From the NCBI RefSeq assembly GCF_030272615.1, contig NC_081412.1, forward strand, positions 664,914,481-664,978,480: a DNA stretch of 64,000 nt, in the 5' to 3' direction. The stretch is from Cryptomeria japonica. Lineage: Eukaryota; Streptophyta; Pinopsida; Cupressales; Cupressaceae. Both the position numbers and the translations under genes were made by a program. Numbering within the stretch: position 1 is the first letter of the stretch; each line of letters begins with the position of its first letter. The notes beneath the pieces are model-generated. The model was not told the DNA's origin, ran no database searches, and was given only the letters and a program-made list of their open reading frames with translations. Below, piece after piece: positions 32,995 through 45,193 of this stretch.

Positions 32995-33967
32995 AGGGCA
33001 TTGAGGTCTGAAGTGTCATCCTCCCATCACATTAGCTCTGCTTCCTCTCCTGGGTGACGAATGACCTCCCATACATTTATCTATGTGGGTTGTCGAGACG
33101 TTTCTTTCCTCCATGAAGTCGATGCAATATTCTCCCACTCCTCTGCCACTTCGGACTATGAAAACCTATTTGTCCAACCTGAGGCCACATCATGTAAAGG
33201 TGCATTAAGGTCTAGCAACCTTTTTGGAATCCATCCCCTTTCCTCTAGTTGCAATATTGGCGGTCTGGAGTCGACGTTTTCTAGCTCAAAAATCACCATA
33301 AGAGCCCCAACTTTAATCCTGACTCTGTGCACAATGTGCTCATCCAATTATCTACCAAGTTGTCGCAAGCCATTCCTCACATGGCAGAAATTTTTCCTTT
33401 CGAGGGCATGCTTTATTCGGTCATAGAGCAGCATGTATTCATGACTAGTTAAGATGAAATGTCATGGAAACAAACCCCCTAGGAGAGCTGAGCCCTACCA
33501 CAGATTATAGTTGGCCAAAGCTTCATAGAAATTGGCAGATTCAAGCACATCCTGCCTTACCAACTTAAAAAACACTATTTTGAGTAGAGGAATCGATTGC
33601 AAAAGATCAAAAGCATTGGACATAAAAGAACAGAGAGTTTGATAGGGAAATAAAATTCTTTTGGCTTGAGGGGACAATATCTCCTCACCAATGAATTGTT
33701 TAACTGCTCTCCTTAGTCGTGAAATAGTTGGTTGAGGTCCCCATCATCAATGTGGTCATGGAATTCTATAGAGGGCTCTTCAATACACACTGCCACTCGG
33801 TCGTTCCATGGCATGTACTCCCAGTGCAATTGCCTACAACCTTCGCAAGAAAAATTCTCAATTTTTCCACTCACTGAATTGCTAAAACTTTCAAACACTT
33901 CGGCTAATAATTGTGAACTAATGCACTCAAGTTTCCTTTTATAAACAAAAAATAGCTTGCCACACAA
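32995..33967 (-). pseudogene. unrecognised coding-like segment at the LINE 3' end
   Basis: After the ORF2 stop at 34288 a new minus-strand frame opens at 33967 (MCGKLFFVYKRKLE...), with SCEGCRQLHWEYMPWNDRV and a frame change near 33713. It then runs about 700 bases with only a handful of stops, including LLQSIPLLKIVFFKLVRQD, RVRIKVGALMVIFELENV and SEVAEEWENIASTSWRKE. Codon-like texture is clear but I recognise no family. It lies inside the target duplications, so it travelled with the LINE: either a third ORF, or host sequence picked up at the 3' end. Confidence 0.5.
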
Positions 33968-34153
33968 AAAATATTTTTTGGAAGGATTACTTTATGGCAT
34001 TTTTTGTGTTGCAATAATTAGTTGGACTATTAAAAACCACACTCAAAATTTCTTGTATTAACATTTGACATTAGCGCAGCCGAAGGAGTGTGTGAGAAGC
34101 CAAAAATCTCCTTTCCCCATGTGAGCTAACATCATCCATCTTTGAGAGTACTC

Positions 34154-34262
34154 GCACGGTCCTATCATTCATATAATACACAGGCTTCATTTTAAGTGCA
34201 TACATGCGAGTGTCCTATCATTCATATAATCCATAGGCTTCATTGTAAGTGCATAAATGCGA
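34154..34262. repeat. 53-bp tandem duplication in the LINE after ORF2
   Basis: Two copies, marked by GTCCTATCATTCATATAAT at 34159 and 34212, directly after the ORF2 stop on the minus strand. They differ at a few bases. Confidence 0.85.
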
Positions 34263-34287
34263 GTACTCATTGAGGTATAATTTGGCA

Positions 34288-37200
34288 TTAAAGTGCTATA
34301 ATTTCCTTTTGTACTAATTCAAGCAATTCGGGGTATGAAGATAGTTTGATGGGAGAGTTCACAGACTCAACTAAAATGCCATCACAACCCATGTTTGCTA
34401 ATTTATTAGCTACGAAATTGTCTTCCCTTAATGTATGGCTAACAATGTAAACTGAAAATGACTCAAGTAAATCCCAGATATGATTTAAAACATATGATAA
34501 GTGCCATGTCTTAGACGTTTTTGATGTAATTGCATTAATGATAACTAATGAATCCCCTTCTAAATGTATGTTGGAGAGACTGCATTTCCTTTCTCACACT
34601 AGGTCAGCTGGTAAAGCATTTGCCTCTGCCAAATTATTGGTACCCGAGGAGATGGGAGATGCTTGGAAAGTACACATTTTCCCATGATGATCTCAAATGC
34701 AAACTCCAATTCTCGACTTCCCTAGATTTCCATAGGAAGAGCCATCGAAGTTGATCTTAAAGAAATTAGGTGCAGGGGGTAACCATTTTATGGAAGACTG
34801 ATCTTTAACATGAGCTGATGACCAATTCAAAGGAATCCCAATTGGTATAATAATACCATTCTGTGATTTTGCAATTACCTTATCCCACTTGGTAAATGAA
34901 TGATTGTCCTTGGAATTAGAGAGAGAAGAATTTATGATTTTTGCAATTGAATTTTCCAACTTGGCCAGAACTCGATCCAAGGAGGAGGATTCTTTTCTGA
35001 AAATTCTTTTATTTCTCTCCCACCAGATGGCCCAAATGGTGAGAGCAAGGGCACATTTCCAAATGCCTGAGAAAGTTGAAGATGAAAATAGAAGAGGCCA
35101 AGAGTTAAACATATCCCAAAGTGATTTAGGGAAGGGCATAAGAACTTGGAGTTTATTCATGATGAAGAACCAACATTAAGAAGCAAAAGTGCAGTGTAAA
35201 AATAAGTGATCCATTGATTCTTCATCTAAGCCACAAAGATCACAATTGAAAACTTCTAAGATACCCAATTTTACTATTTTATCTGTTGTTAGGATTCTTT
35301 TTTTCAATGTTAACCATGTAAAACAACCTACTTTTGGCAAAACAATATCATTCCAACAAAATGAGTATTGCCTTCTTCAATTGAATATTGCCCTGATTTA
35401 GAAGCTGACCAGATTATCACATCTTCCCTATTAGACATGAAAACTATTCTATTCAAGAAGATATCTGTCAAGGAACAGGATTGTTGATTGGATATAGGAA
35501 GAAGAGTCGAGTCTTTCCATATTGTTTTACCTGAAAAATATTTCTATAGCTGACACATAGTCATTCAATTTTATACCCCAGTGAGCTATAGCTATATTCG
35601 TAATATCTTCCATATTTTCCATTTGAGCAATTGGAGAATGCCCACACCATGAGTTTGTCCTAAAGTTAACACTGAAACCATTATTTACTTCCCATGTAAT
35701 ATACTTAGTTACTAGACTTCTTGAATCAATCATAAAATTCCATATAGCTGACCCTTTTGGAGGATCCAAAATTGTCAAAACTCTGGATGGCTGGTTGTTG
35801 TCTAAATATTTGGCTTGCATGATCTGACACCATTTTGAAGCAATATTTGAATACAATTTCCAAATCAGTTTTCCTCCAAAAGGGGGATTTTCCTTTCATT
35901 TGTCATATTATTGTTCCATGGAAAATCTCTTACAAGTTTCTCTAACTGTTGAATGACAAATGAAGGTGCTTTGAGAACAGACATGTAGTAGTTCGGTATT
36001 GTTGTTAACATTGTCTTTATAAGAAGAATTCTACCAAATAATGATAGCCACCTTACTTTCCATTCTAAGATTTGTGCCTTGATTCTTCCAATAACAGCAA
36101 ACCAATAAGAAGATTTGTTTTTCCCCATAAAGAATGGAATACCAAGGTAAGAAGATGGCAATTGATCCATTGGGAATTCCAAAATCTTGGAATTTTTTAG
36201 TGGCAAAATTGGATTTGTATTGAAAATGAAAATCTTAGACTTAGTAGCATTAATTTTCTGACCCGAAGTTGATGAATAGACTTCCAAAGTTCTTTTAATA
36301 TGCCTAGCTTCTTTTAGAGAAGACTTACCAAATAACAATGTGTCATCAGCAAAAGAGAGTGAGTAACTACAATTCAAGTACCTGGAAAACTAGCTCCACG
36401 CCAAAGCCCTTTTGATGACTCAAGATTAATGCTTCTGCTAAAGGTATCTGCCATAAGAATAAAATAGAAGGGTGATAAAGGGTCACCTTGTCTTACTCCC
36501 TGTGTACCTTGAAAAACCCTTGAGGGATGTCCATTTACTAGAACTGAAAAGTATGCACCTGAGACACAGGATTTGATCCATTTGTACCATTTGTCTGAGA
36601 AACCAAATTTAGATAATACCTTAAAGAGAAACTCCCACTTAACCCTGTCATAAGCTTTCATCATGTCAAGTTTGACAACAAAATTTGCTTCCTGATTTTC
36701 ATTGATAGAATGTAAAACCTCGTGTGCTACTAAAGCCCCTTCCATAGTCTTTCTTCCTCGAACAAAGCCCCCATGTTCTTGTGATATAATCTTACGTATG
36801 AGATGATGCAATCTAAGGTAAATTGCCTTAGTTACTATCTTATAGATCGTGTTGCAGAGTGAAATAGGTCTAAACTCTACAAATGCTGATGGAGAGGTTG
36901 TTTTTGAAATAAGAGCAATATTTGTTGCATTGAAACTTTTTAACATTGCACCCCTTTTCCTGGATTCTTCCATTACCGCCAAAAGGTCTATCCCTATCAC
37001 ATCCCAACACTTTTGGAAGAAGAGAGTAGTGAATCCATCCGGACCTAGAGCTTTATCCGGGGAAACCAAGAATACCACTTTGTGGACTTCCCCTAAGGTG
37101 AAAGGGGCCAATAAAGATCTATTGTCCAAGTCAGTAATTAGAGGATAAATAGACTACAGTAACTGCTCAAATTTATCATTCCAAGAAGAATCTAAATCAG

Positions 37201-38453
37201 AAGGCACACAGGCTAAAAGATTCTTAAAAAACCTAACTCCTTCATCTTGAATATTTGCCAAATTTTCAATCAATACCCCTGTGTCTGCATGCTTGATTGA
37301 GAATATAACATTTGATGCTTTTCTTTGTTTTGTGGATCCATGAAATTTTTTTGTATTCTTATCTCCCTGCTTTAGCCAAAGCTCTCTAGACTTCAGTCTC
37401 CAATATTCTTCTTTCTCTTACAAACCAATTCCCACTCACTTTGAAGACCCTTCTGTGTAGAGTACAAAAGCTAATCCAATCCCTTGGAGATTATATTTTG
37501 ATTAACTTCTTCCAATTGTTGTTCAATGATTTTTTTTGTTCAAATACATTCTTGAGGAACTTTTCATTCCATTCTTTTTCCTTAACCTTAATAAACTAAA
37601 GTTTCTTAAAGAATTGGTACATCTTTGTTCCTCTACATATAGGAGCAGATACCCAGCACTACCTTAATAAGGCCTGAAAATGTGGATGTCTAAACCACAT
37701 ACGTTCAAATTTAAAAGAAGAACCAAAAAAAGGCATCGGGTTCTGATTTTGCCATTCAAGTGCAATATGAACAAGAAAATGGTCTGATTATGATATAGGA
37801 AATTTTTCGGAGCAATAACTGAATTGTTTGGGTCGCCACTTGAAAGGTATAAAAAACCTATCAAGTCTCTCTACAATTTGAAGAAACCTTGATCTCCTGT
37901 TAGTCCAGGTGAAGAGACCATTATTGGGAATCACATCCAATAAGTTGTTATCTGTGGTGAAATTTATAAAATCTTGCATAGTTCATGGAGGTGGGTAGAT
38001 TCCTCCTTGTTTCTCCTTATGAGATAAAATTGCATTAAAGTCTCCCCCTATGAAAAAATTATTATCTTCTTCTTGTTGGTGCAATTGAGTCAGTTTATCC
38101 CATAAATCTTTCTTTTCCTAAGAAGGGGTGGGACCATACACATTGAATAGCATAAAGGTCATATCATAACATACTACTTTCACCATTTGCCAATTATGAT
38201 CTTGATCTAGTAGTTGGACTTGAACTCTTTTAGGGTTCCATAATGTGAGCAATCCTCCCGAGGCCTCAACACCTTGCATATGTGCACATCCAAATTGTGT
38301 CCATTTAGCCACTATTTTGAGATACATTTCCTCTGATAACTTTGTTTCTTGAAGTATGTAGATATCAACCTTTGTAGATTCAAGATGAAGCTTAATTCTA
38401 CCTCTTTTGTCAGGAGCATTAATGCCCCTGACATTCCATGAAATCACTTTCAT
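34288..38453 (-). pseudogene. LINE ORF2: endonuclease, reverse transcriptase, zinc finger, RNase H
   Basis: It starts MKVISWNVRGINAPDKRG at 38453, the AP-type endonuclease N-terminus, with LQETKLS and the GGLLTLWNP segment. RT begins near 37129 (DKALGPDGFTTLFFQKCW), with YDRVKW, QGVRQGDPLSPFYF and the catalytic FADDTLLFG around 36350. A frame change falls between these at about 36375. A zinc-finger motif CDLCGLDEESMDHLFLHC follows near 35240, then RNase H (INFDGSS near 34740, NNLAEANAL, EGDSLVIINA) and an HTLREDNFVANKLANMG segment before the stop at 34288. Stops and frameshifts at several points make it non-functional. The product would nick target DNA and prime reverse transcription there. 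Confidence 0.92.
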
Positions 38454-38479
38454 TGCAAACAAGGAGTGCCTTTCGCACT

Positions 38480-40805
38480 CCTTGTAACTCTTTTTGACAC
38501 CTTGAATATTCCATCTAATGTACTCTGAACACCTGCCTATATTTCCTCTTGAATCTTGACAGAGTTCGGTTTTCTACCTCTTTTCTTAGTACTTCTAAAC
38601 ACTTTTGTCTTCATACTTGGACTTTACTCAACCGAAAATGACTGTGAATAATCAAAGTTACTTGTTTTTGTCTCATCATCTTGCTGAGGAACTTTCATAT
38701 CTTCCTACATAATTTTTTGCGAAGGGATATCTAAGTGTGGGGAGATCGGAGTGACATTTTGTTGAATCTTGTTTGCAAAACTTAATCTTGATCCAATATG
38801 CAGGTGGTTTAAAGGTCGGTGAAAGGAAAGAGAGTACCTAATACCGAAAGGGTGAAGAAAAAATGAAAATTTTGTATTAAAGACAAGCTTTACTGGGGAA
38901 TCAAATTTACTTAGACCAGCAGTTTCTTTACCCAAGGGAAGTTTCCCTTCCACTGAAAAATCAATTGTTGGGCAACAACACATTACCTTTCATAAGGGAC
39001 ACATTACATTTGTCATACTAACACCTTCCAATTCTGCAATTTCCCCAATCATAGTGGAAGCTAATGTAAACAAAATATCATCTGCTAACCCCTAAATATG
39101 TTATTTATTTCTTGAAATAGCTACCCCTAAATCTGAAAAATTCAGCATTAAACTCTGTATAATAATTAGGGATTCATTATACATTAGGGCCCGAACTACA
39201 AGCTCTCTATCATTACTTGTTTTATCACATATTTGAAGAACTTTTGTAGGCCTAAAGCAAGATGTATAGATATAGAAAAACTGAATCCAACTATACATGC
39301 TGAAAAAGTTGGTCAGCTTAATAAGCCAGTGAACATAGGATAACTCAAATTTTGAGTCATCATGAGGCATAGAGATGACACTGTATGCTTGTACAAAATT
39401 AGAAGGAAAATATGCCTCATGCTGATGAATGGTGCACAATAAAGGGTATGAGCAATGATTTTTACAAAGTAGAATCTCTGAACACTCGAGACCACTAGAA
39501 GCATTAGTAAAATTCCCTAGTTTATGTTGATATTTGCAAATGTCCTCTACATTATCCATCACAATGTCTTGATACCATAAACCCCATTTTGATGTGATAG
39601 AGATTTTCCTTGGAAGGGTTTTATTTGAATCAAGAAGTAGGCAAACTCTAACATCTCCTTGAATTACTTCAAAGGGTATAAGATCATGAGAAACAAAAAT
39701 ACCTAGCTGATTAGCCATGATCTCCACAATTTTTGGATCTTTGTATTCCAAAGGCAGACTCGGGAAAGAAATCCAGTAAGGGTAAAATCTACATAAATTA
39801 GCATCTGGCTTAAAGTTTGGAATCCAAGGCATGGTAAACAAACTAGCCCCTTGACAAAACCAACCTTTGAGCTCTATCTTCGGATGAAGAAAACAGAACA
39901 ACAAAAAACCCCGAATGGCTATCAACATAAAAAAGGTCATGAAAACCCGACCATTGGCTTTTAGCCCATGAAAGTAAAGATTAAAAAGGGGTTGATGAAC
40001 TAAAAATACCGATGAGAGTCAAATTTCAGAGAAATGATACAGATTGAGAGAGAACATGCTCAGAAAAAGTAATATTAATGATAGAGGTGTTCTCTGCCTG
40101 ATCTGATTTGGAAGGAGATATTTCTGCCTCCTTGAGATTCGCTTGTTTTCTTCTCCACACAAGAGGCGCAGATTTTGGATTGAAGGGACCTCCATGATCA
40201 CCATGATGTTCTGTTTCATTATCCCCTTTGACTAAACATCCCTTTTGCAAAAATTATTAGGATATAGATGAAGTTTCTTCACAAATGTCAAAAACAGGTT
40301 GTTTTCCTTTTTGCTTTGGCCGATACACTTTCAAAGGTTGAAACTTTTTGACAGGATTTTGAAAAAAATTTTCCCACCCAAATGATTTTTGAAAAATAAA
40401 TGGTCCATGGCCTGTATGCCCTCTGATAATATTTCAAGCCCCTTGTTTGGATGATTCTATCCATTCATAGTTGTTGAGATTTGAGTAATTCTGCAAATAT
40501 CCTTGTTCTTTGCGAAATTTTTTATGTAATGAGTGAGCCGGTTGAACAATTGGTCGATTGTAGAAGATGTCAAAAATATCTATCTGAGCTTGGGATCCCT
40601 AATTAGCTGCCTTGCTTATGTAATATTCATCAAGACATGCAAAACGATTCAACCATTGTTTCCCTGAAGGTAAATTTGAAACCAATTGAACAAAAGGTTT
40701 ATCTTTGAAAATTTTGGTGAAAAGATTATTATCGAAATCTAGTTTATGAGCCAAACGAAAGACACCTTTGCCTTGCCCTGAATTTGTCTGCTAAAAATCT
40801 TCCAT
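38480..40805 (-). pseudogene. LINE ORF1 (DUF4283-type RNA-binding protein)
   Basis: It begins at the ATG at 40805 (MEDF, then a stop) and reads well from QGKGVFRLAHKLDFDNNLF through ESSKQGA near 40440. After further breaks it reaches the longest clean piece at 39940-39101. That piece carries the DUF4283 pattern (WIPNFKPDANLCRFYPYWIS, LPLEYKDPKIVEIMANQLG). The tail to about 38480 is basic (STKKRGRKP). This protein coats LINE RNA. The usual CCHC knuckle after DUF4283 is not clear to me (a CKNHC-like stretch is present). Confidence 0.8.
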
Positions 40806-40886
40806 TTCCTGAATGTTGTAACTTCTCCCTACTCTAAAACCCTAGTGCTCCATGTGGCCATCTTACACCCATTATAAGATCACTCA

Positions 40887-40904
40887 TAGTTAATTATTAC
40901 ATTT
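40887..40904. repeat. LINE target site duplication, right copy
   Basis: Perfect match to 32577-32594. It marks the LINE 5' end at 40886. Confidence 0.9.
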
Positions 40905-41697
40905 ACACTTCATATATTTAACATTTATTATTTATATGTCCTAATATCTCTATATCTACATCTTATCCATGAATCTGGAATTTTTTCTTGGTTATCTAAA
41001 TGGATATCGTTTGATAGTTGTCGTTAAGACTACGGAAAGTTCACTCGTTTTCTTGACTTTAAATAGCTTGCTTTCACATTCATGCAAAATGAAACGCTTG
41101 ACAATATTGAATGCAAATGTTGGAAATGTTGAAGCTCGCGCTTGTCGAGGGAAGACAAGGTCTGGCCCCCCCACTTTATGGAATGTAAACATGAAGTATT
41201 AGACACTATTTTCTTTCTTACGTCCACCGTACTTGTTACAGGCTGCCCTCCAATTAGACTTTCCTTATAAGCCCAATCCATCGATGGAGGTAGTAGTAGA
41301 AGAAATTATAATAGGGAAAGAAAAGATCTAGAGCCCAACTCATAAGATTATGATATGTGTCTTATTTTTATTATTTGAGACATAAGAGTTAAATTCTTGG
41401 AGAAATTTCAATAACGAATAGTTAAAAAGACTTATGTGGAAAATCAGATAAATAGAACTTGAATCGCGGACATGTATTCTTTAAATATACTCAATCACAT
41501 TATACGGTATACTTAATAAGAAAACATTTTTCATTTATTTTCCATCTTGTCAGCAATTTTTCTTGTCTATTCATGAGTTATTTTCATAAAATTCATCAAA
41601 ATGTTTTTGTTTTTATAATAATGTTAAGTTTTAGCTATAACTTTTTGTTTCTACCATATTTTCAAATAAAATCTTATATTATGTTCTTTTAGAAATA
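40905..41697. other. flank right of the LINE, no gene
   Basis: Short open frames on both strands (for example 40969-41202 and 41459-41692) have no recognisable domain and low-complexity composition. I treat the stretch as intergenic. Confidence 0.5.
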
Positions 41698-42008
41698 CAC
41701 CATGATTTTTTTTTAATTTTTTTTTATGGAGGTCTAGATCTACAAGCATGGTAGGGCAAGGGTATGAGGCCCGCCAGCACAAGAGCCTAGCAAGGGTCTT
41801 CATGGAGTAGTTTTTGCCACCCAATATAAGATGCGCCTATAGGCTGAAACCTCTTCGGCTAAGAGCCAAGGACTAAACGGTATCCATTCTACAAAATTTG
41901 CTTAGGGCATGATCCCAACCTCATTTGTTATGATGTTGGAGCTTTGCACTCAACAAGACTTGATCCCTTGTGAGCTCATTTGGAGCCATTCAACTTCACC
42001 ATGATTTT
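41698..42008 (-). mobile_element. SINE-sized retroposon with 12-bp target duplication
   Basis: CACCATGATTTT stands at 41698-41709 and 41997-42008 and flanks about 287 bases. A T-rich run (about 41706-41726) next to the left copy is the complement of an A-tail, so the insert is on the minus strand. Its sequence is GC-richer than the surroundings and has no frame. Minus-strand GGTTGGGATCATGCC could be a worn pol III B box, but I see no convincing A box. It may be a SINE or a 5'-truncated LINE end. Confidence 0.75.
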
Positions 42009-44377
42009 CATTCTGTATTGGTTCAATGAATAGATACTTTAACATCCAATAAATCTAAATATTCCTTAACATATCTCATTCATGTCCCATTTTTTATGTG
42101 TAATTTTCTTCTTTCATGTCTAATATTTATTTTCTAGATCAGTTTATGAGGTAATTTTATTACTATTATTATGTCCACTACCTCTTCACAACATCATATC
42201 TAGCATCATATCTGGTATTTCCATGCATTGCATTATAATATATCTTTGTTATATTCTATTGTTTTTCAGCAAATGCTGCAAATCTTGATGTTGTAGAGCA
42301 ATCTATTGAAATACACATATTATAGATATACAACATTATGTTTCTACATTTTTATGAATCCCGTTTACTACTTCCAACAATTTGACTACTATTTAACATC
42401 TTTTATAAATTGAAAATTAAATAAATGTAATTATGTTTAATACCAATATAAATATAACATCTTGTCAATACTGCCATTAGCTTCACTTATACATACTTTG
42501 TGAGGTAAGAACTTCAACTCTTTGAAAAATACGATTACTCCTATCAGCGTCATTAGTTCCACCATGCAATTGAATAAATTGTTATGTAAAAGGAATACTT
42601 ATCATAATGCTTTGATAAGTTTAGAATAATTTAATTCTTTTATATCAAAAGATTTTTTTCGAGATACATAAATGCAATAACAAAAACTGGTTATTAGTTT
42701 TGTTGACCATCATTATTAGATTTTTGACATAATAGAGCATCTAATAAACGGCCTCTATTCTCTCCATAATAGAGAGGTCAACATATGAACCGTAGTAATT
42801 TAAAAGATAGATCTTAGGCTAATAAATGAAATTAGAGTATATGCAAGATATGGTTTATCTATTATAATAGTATTTTGTTATTTATTTATTTTGATATTAG
42901 TTTTTTAGTAAGTGCATATAAATAAACGATTGTGATATTACATATTACATATATAACAATAAATGTTATTTGATATTTTTCCAATAAATAAACATATATA
43001 TTAATTTAGTTTTATATTATGTATTTTTATGAAGTTATAGAATTATTAGGAAGAATTTATATAGTTCATACTAATCTATTTTTACTATTTTATTCAATGA
43101 TGAATCTAACTTTAATAGTTCTTTTTTTTTTGTCATCTTGTTTCTAAACTAGAGACTTAAAGATTTAAATCATTGTACACTTTATCTTCATTAAGTTATT
43201 TTTAGTGACATGAGTGATCCTTACTTTCATTTATTTGAGTCTTTAGTTTTGATTTAATAACTTGGGTGAGCTATTTAGCAAGATTTACATTCATTGTAAT
43301 ACTCTCAAATCATATACTAAGGTATCATTAACATGAAGAAATTATTTCTTTATTTTCCTTCTTATTAGTTGTAATGTCATTAATTGTACTTCTTTAATTA
43401 CGAGTACAATTTTACAAACTTCTTGACACTTATTTTAGTTTCCCATTTCTCCTAAGCATCTTGAGACCATTTCTAGCCTTGAATTAATTCTTAACTCAAG
43501 AATATGAGTCCTACCTTATTTTAAAACTTCAAATTAGTCCTCTTTGTTCCCTTAGTTTAGTGTGCCCTTTTTCCTATATCATTTCAAGATTATTTGAGTT
43601 CTATCTCATTTTAAATTTCAAAAAACATCTTTCCCAATTAAATTTTGTCAATGTTAATATAAATTCCAAATTTGATATTCACGCCCTATTTATCTTTCTT
43701 CCTTGAAATTTAGGCCTATTTTGTTGAGACACTTTCGACAAGTCTATAGGTCAAACACTTTTTGGCTAAATTTTTGGGAGAGTGATGTGTAAGCCTCAAA
43801 ATTTCTAGATCTAGTATCAAAATTTGGATATGATTATTATAAATCAATCTAAAATGAAAAATACTTTGAGAACCCTATATAAGACTTCATCCCTAATTCA
43901 TTTTATCATCTATCAATTATATTCTCAAGAATTGCTAATTCCTTCAAGAGCAAATCAGAGTATAAGGAGCATTAAGATAAAACACGTTATCTTTGATTAT
44001 GTTTCCATGATAAATTTTATGATGATTTATCATGTTATTGCACCATACTTGGAGGAAATATTTAGAAGGCATCACATCATCAATTAAAGGTATAATCATT
44101 TTAATTCAAAATTTCCCTTTAATCATTTTATTTCAGATTCAACCTCTATCTAATCAAGGGTGAGCTCTTTTTTAATCATTTTTTGGGGTTATTTCTAACC
44201 CAAGGTTTCACTTAGGTAGGGTGCTATATATTTTAACACCATTTTTCTCTCCTTTGTGCATTTATAGGTTGAAAAATAGGTTTGAGTCTCAATTTGAACG
44301 TACCAAAGCATAATTTAGATAGAGACAAAGGCAACCAAATAGAGTTTCGTAGGCAAGGGAAGGACAAGGGAACCTAT
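42009..44377. other. AT-rich DNA without recognisable gene
   Basis: No element ends or conserved motifs seen. The open frame at 43824-44087 is AT-rich with no domain. Confidence 0.55.
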
Positions 44378-45193
44378 TGCTCTCAAAAAAGAGAAACCCA
44401 AGTTCACCTCAAATCTATAAATGAAATAGCCAATCTCAATCAATAAAAAGCTCCAGGGCTTGGACAACATAACACAGGATCCTAATGATCCTCCTACACT
44501 TCAGGTTCTGCTAGACCTAGGGGGGACACCCTTTTGATGTATAAAATATAACCAATTGCAGACATATGACATCAGTAAAAGCAAATGAATCTCAAAAGGC
44601 TCAACAACAAGAAGGTTAATGCAAATGGGCTAGATCTGCATTGACATCTCAACTAGATTGGAGCATGAGATAGGTGGAAAAAACTAAAACTACAAACATG
44701 AAAAGTAAATGGATTTTTTATTTTAAAATCTCCGAGGATTCCTAGAATCTGCAAGATTAGTGCCTTATCCAAGGGCATGGAGTCATACATCAATCTGCAA
44801 ATGAAAACCTCTATTGCAAATTCAATTTATTGAGAAAGATATCCCTATATTAATGCTTAACATTAATACATTCTAAACTCAAACATAGGATCATACATAT
44901 CTAGACATTATCCTGAGTCCAAAATGATTATTCATAGGATTTAAACTCTTCTTAAAGAGTACCTAAGAACACCCATTATGCTCGCACTTTAAGAGGACAA
45001 ACCCAAACTCCCTTGAAGATTGGATTTATTGAAAATTAGAGAAGGCCTAGAGACAATCCAATAAACTATATATATGCCTTACATATATGTGACTTGCGAC
45101 AGAAAAAATCTACAGCAAGAAGATACTCTATTACTTGAAAAAGATACATTGTATTAAAAATTTGGAAAAAACTCAAAATTGGAAACCAAGATT
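44378..45193 (-). repeat. 3' LTR copy of the older minus-strand element
   Basis: Starts TGCTCTCAAAAAAGAG on + and matches 50752-51568 throughout (for example GGTTCTGCTAGAC, GGGCATGGAGTCATACAT). Confidence 0.75.

Larger units (their letters stand above)
32595..40886 (-). mobile_element. full-length L1-type LINE with 18-bp target site duplication
   Basis: TAGTTAATTATTACATTT stands at both 32577-32594 and 40887-40904. Just inside the left copy is a run of about 14 T, the poly-A tail of a minus-strand insert. In order on the minus strand the element has a 5' leader, ORF1 (DUF4283 type), ORF2 (endonuclease, RT, zinc finger, RNase H), and then 1.7 kb of further sequence with coding character. About 8.3 kb is long for a plant L1. 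The ORFs hold several stops and frameshifts, so the copy is dead, but the perfect duplication argues that it is not ancient. Confidence 0.9.

Noticed and set aside
33061-33426. Plus-strand 121-codon ORF
   Set aside because: It is the shadow of the minus-strand coding-like segment at the LINE 3' end; the minus frame continues across neighbouring pieces and agrees with the LINE direction.
36849-37148. Plus-strand ORF over the LINE RT
   Set aside because: Opposite strand of clear RT motifs (DKALGPDGF).
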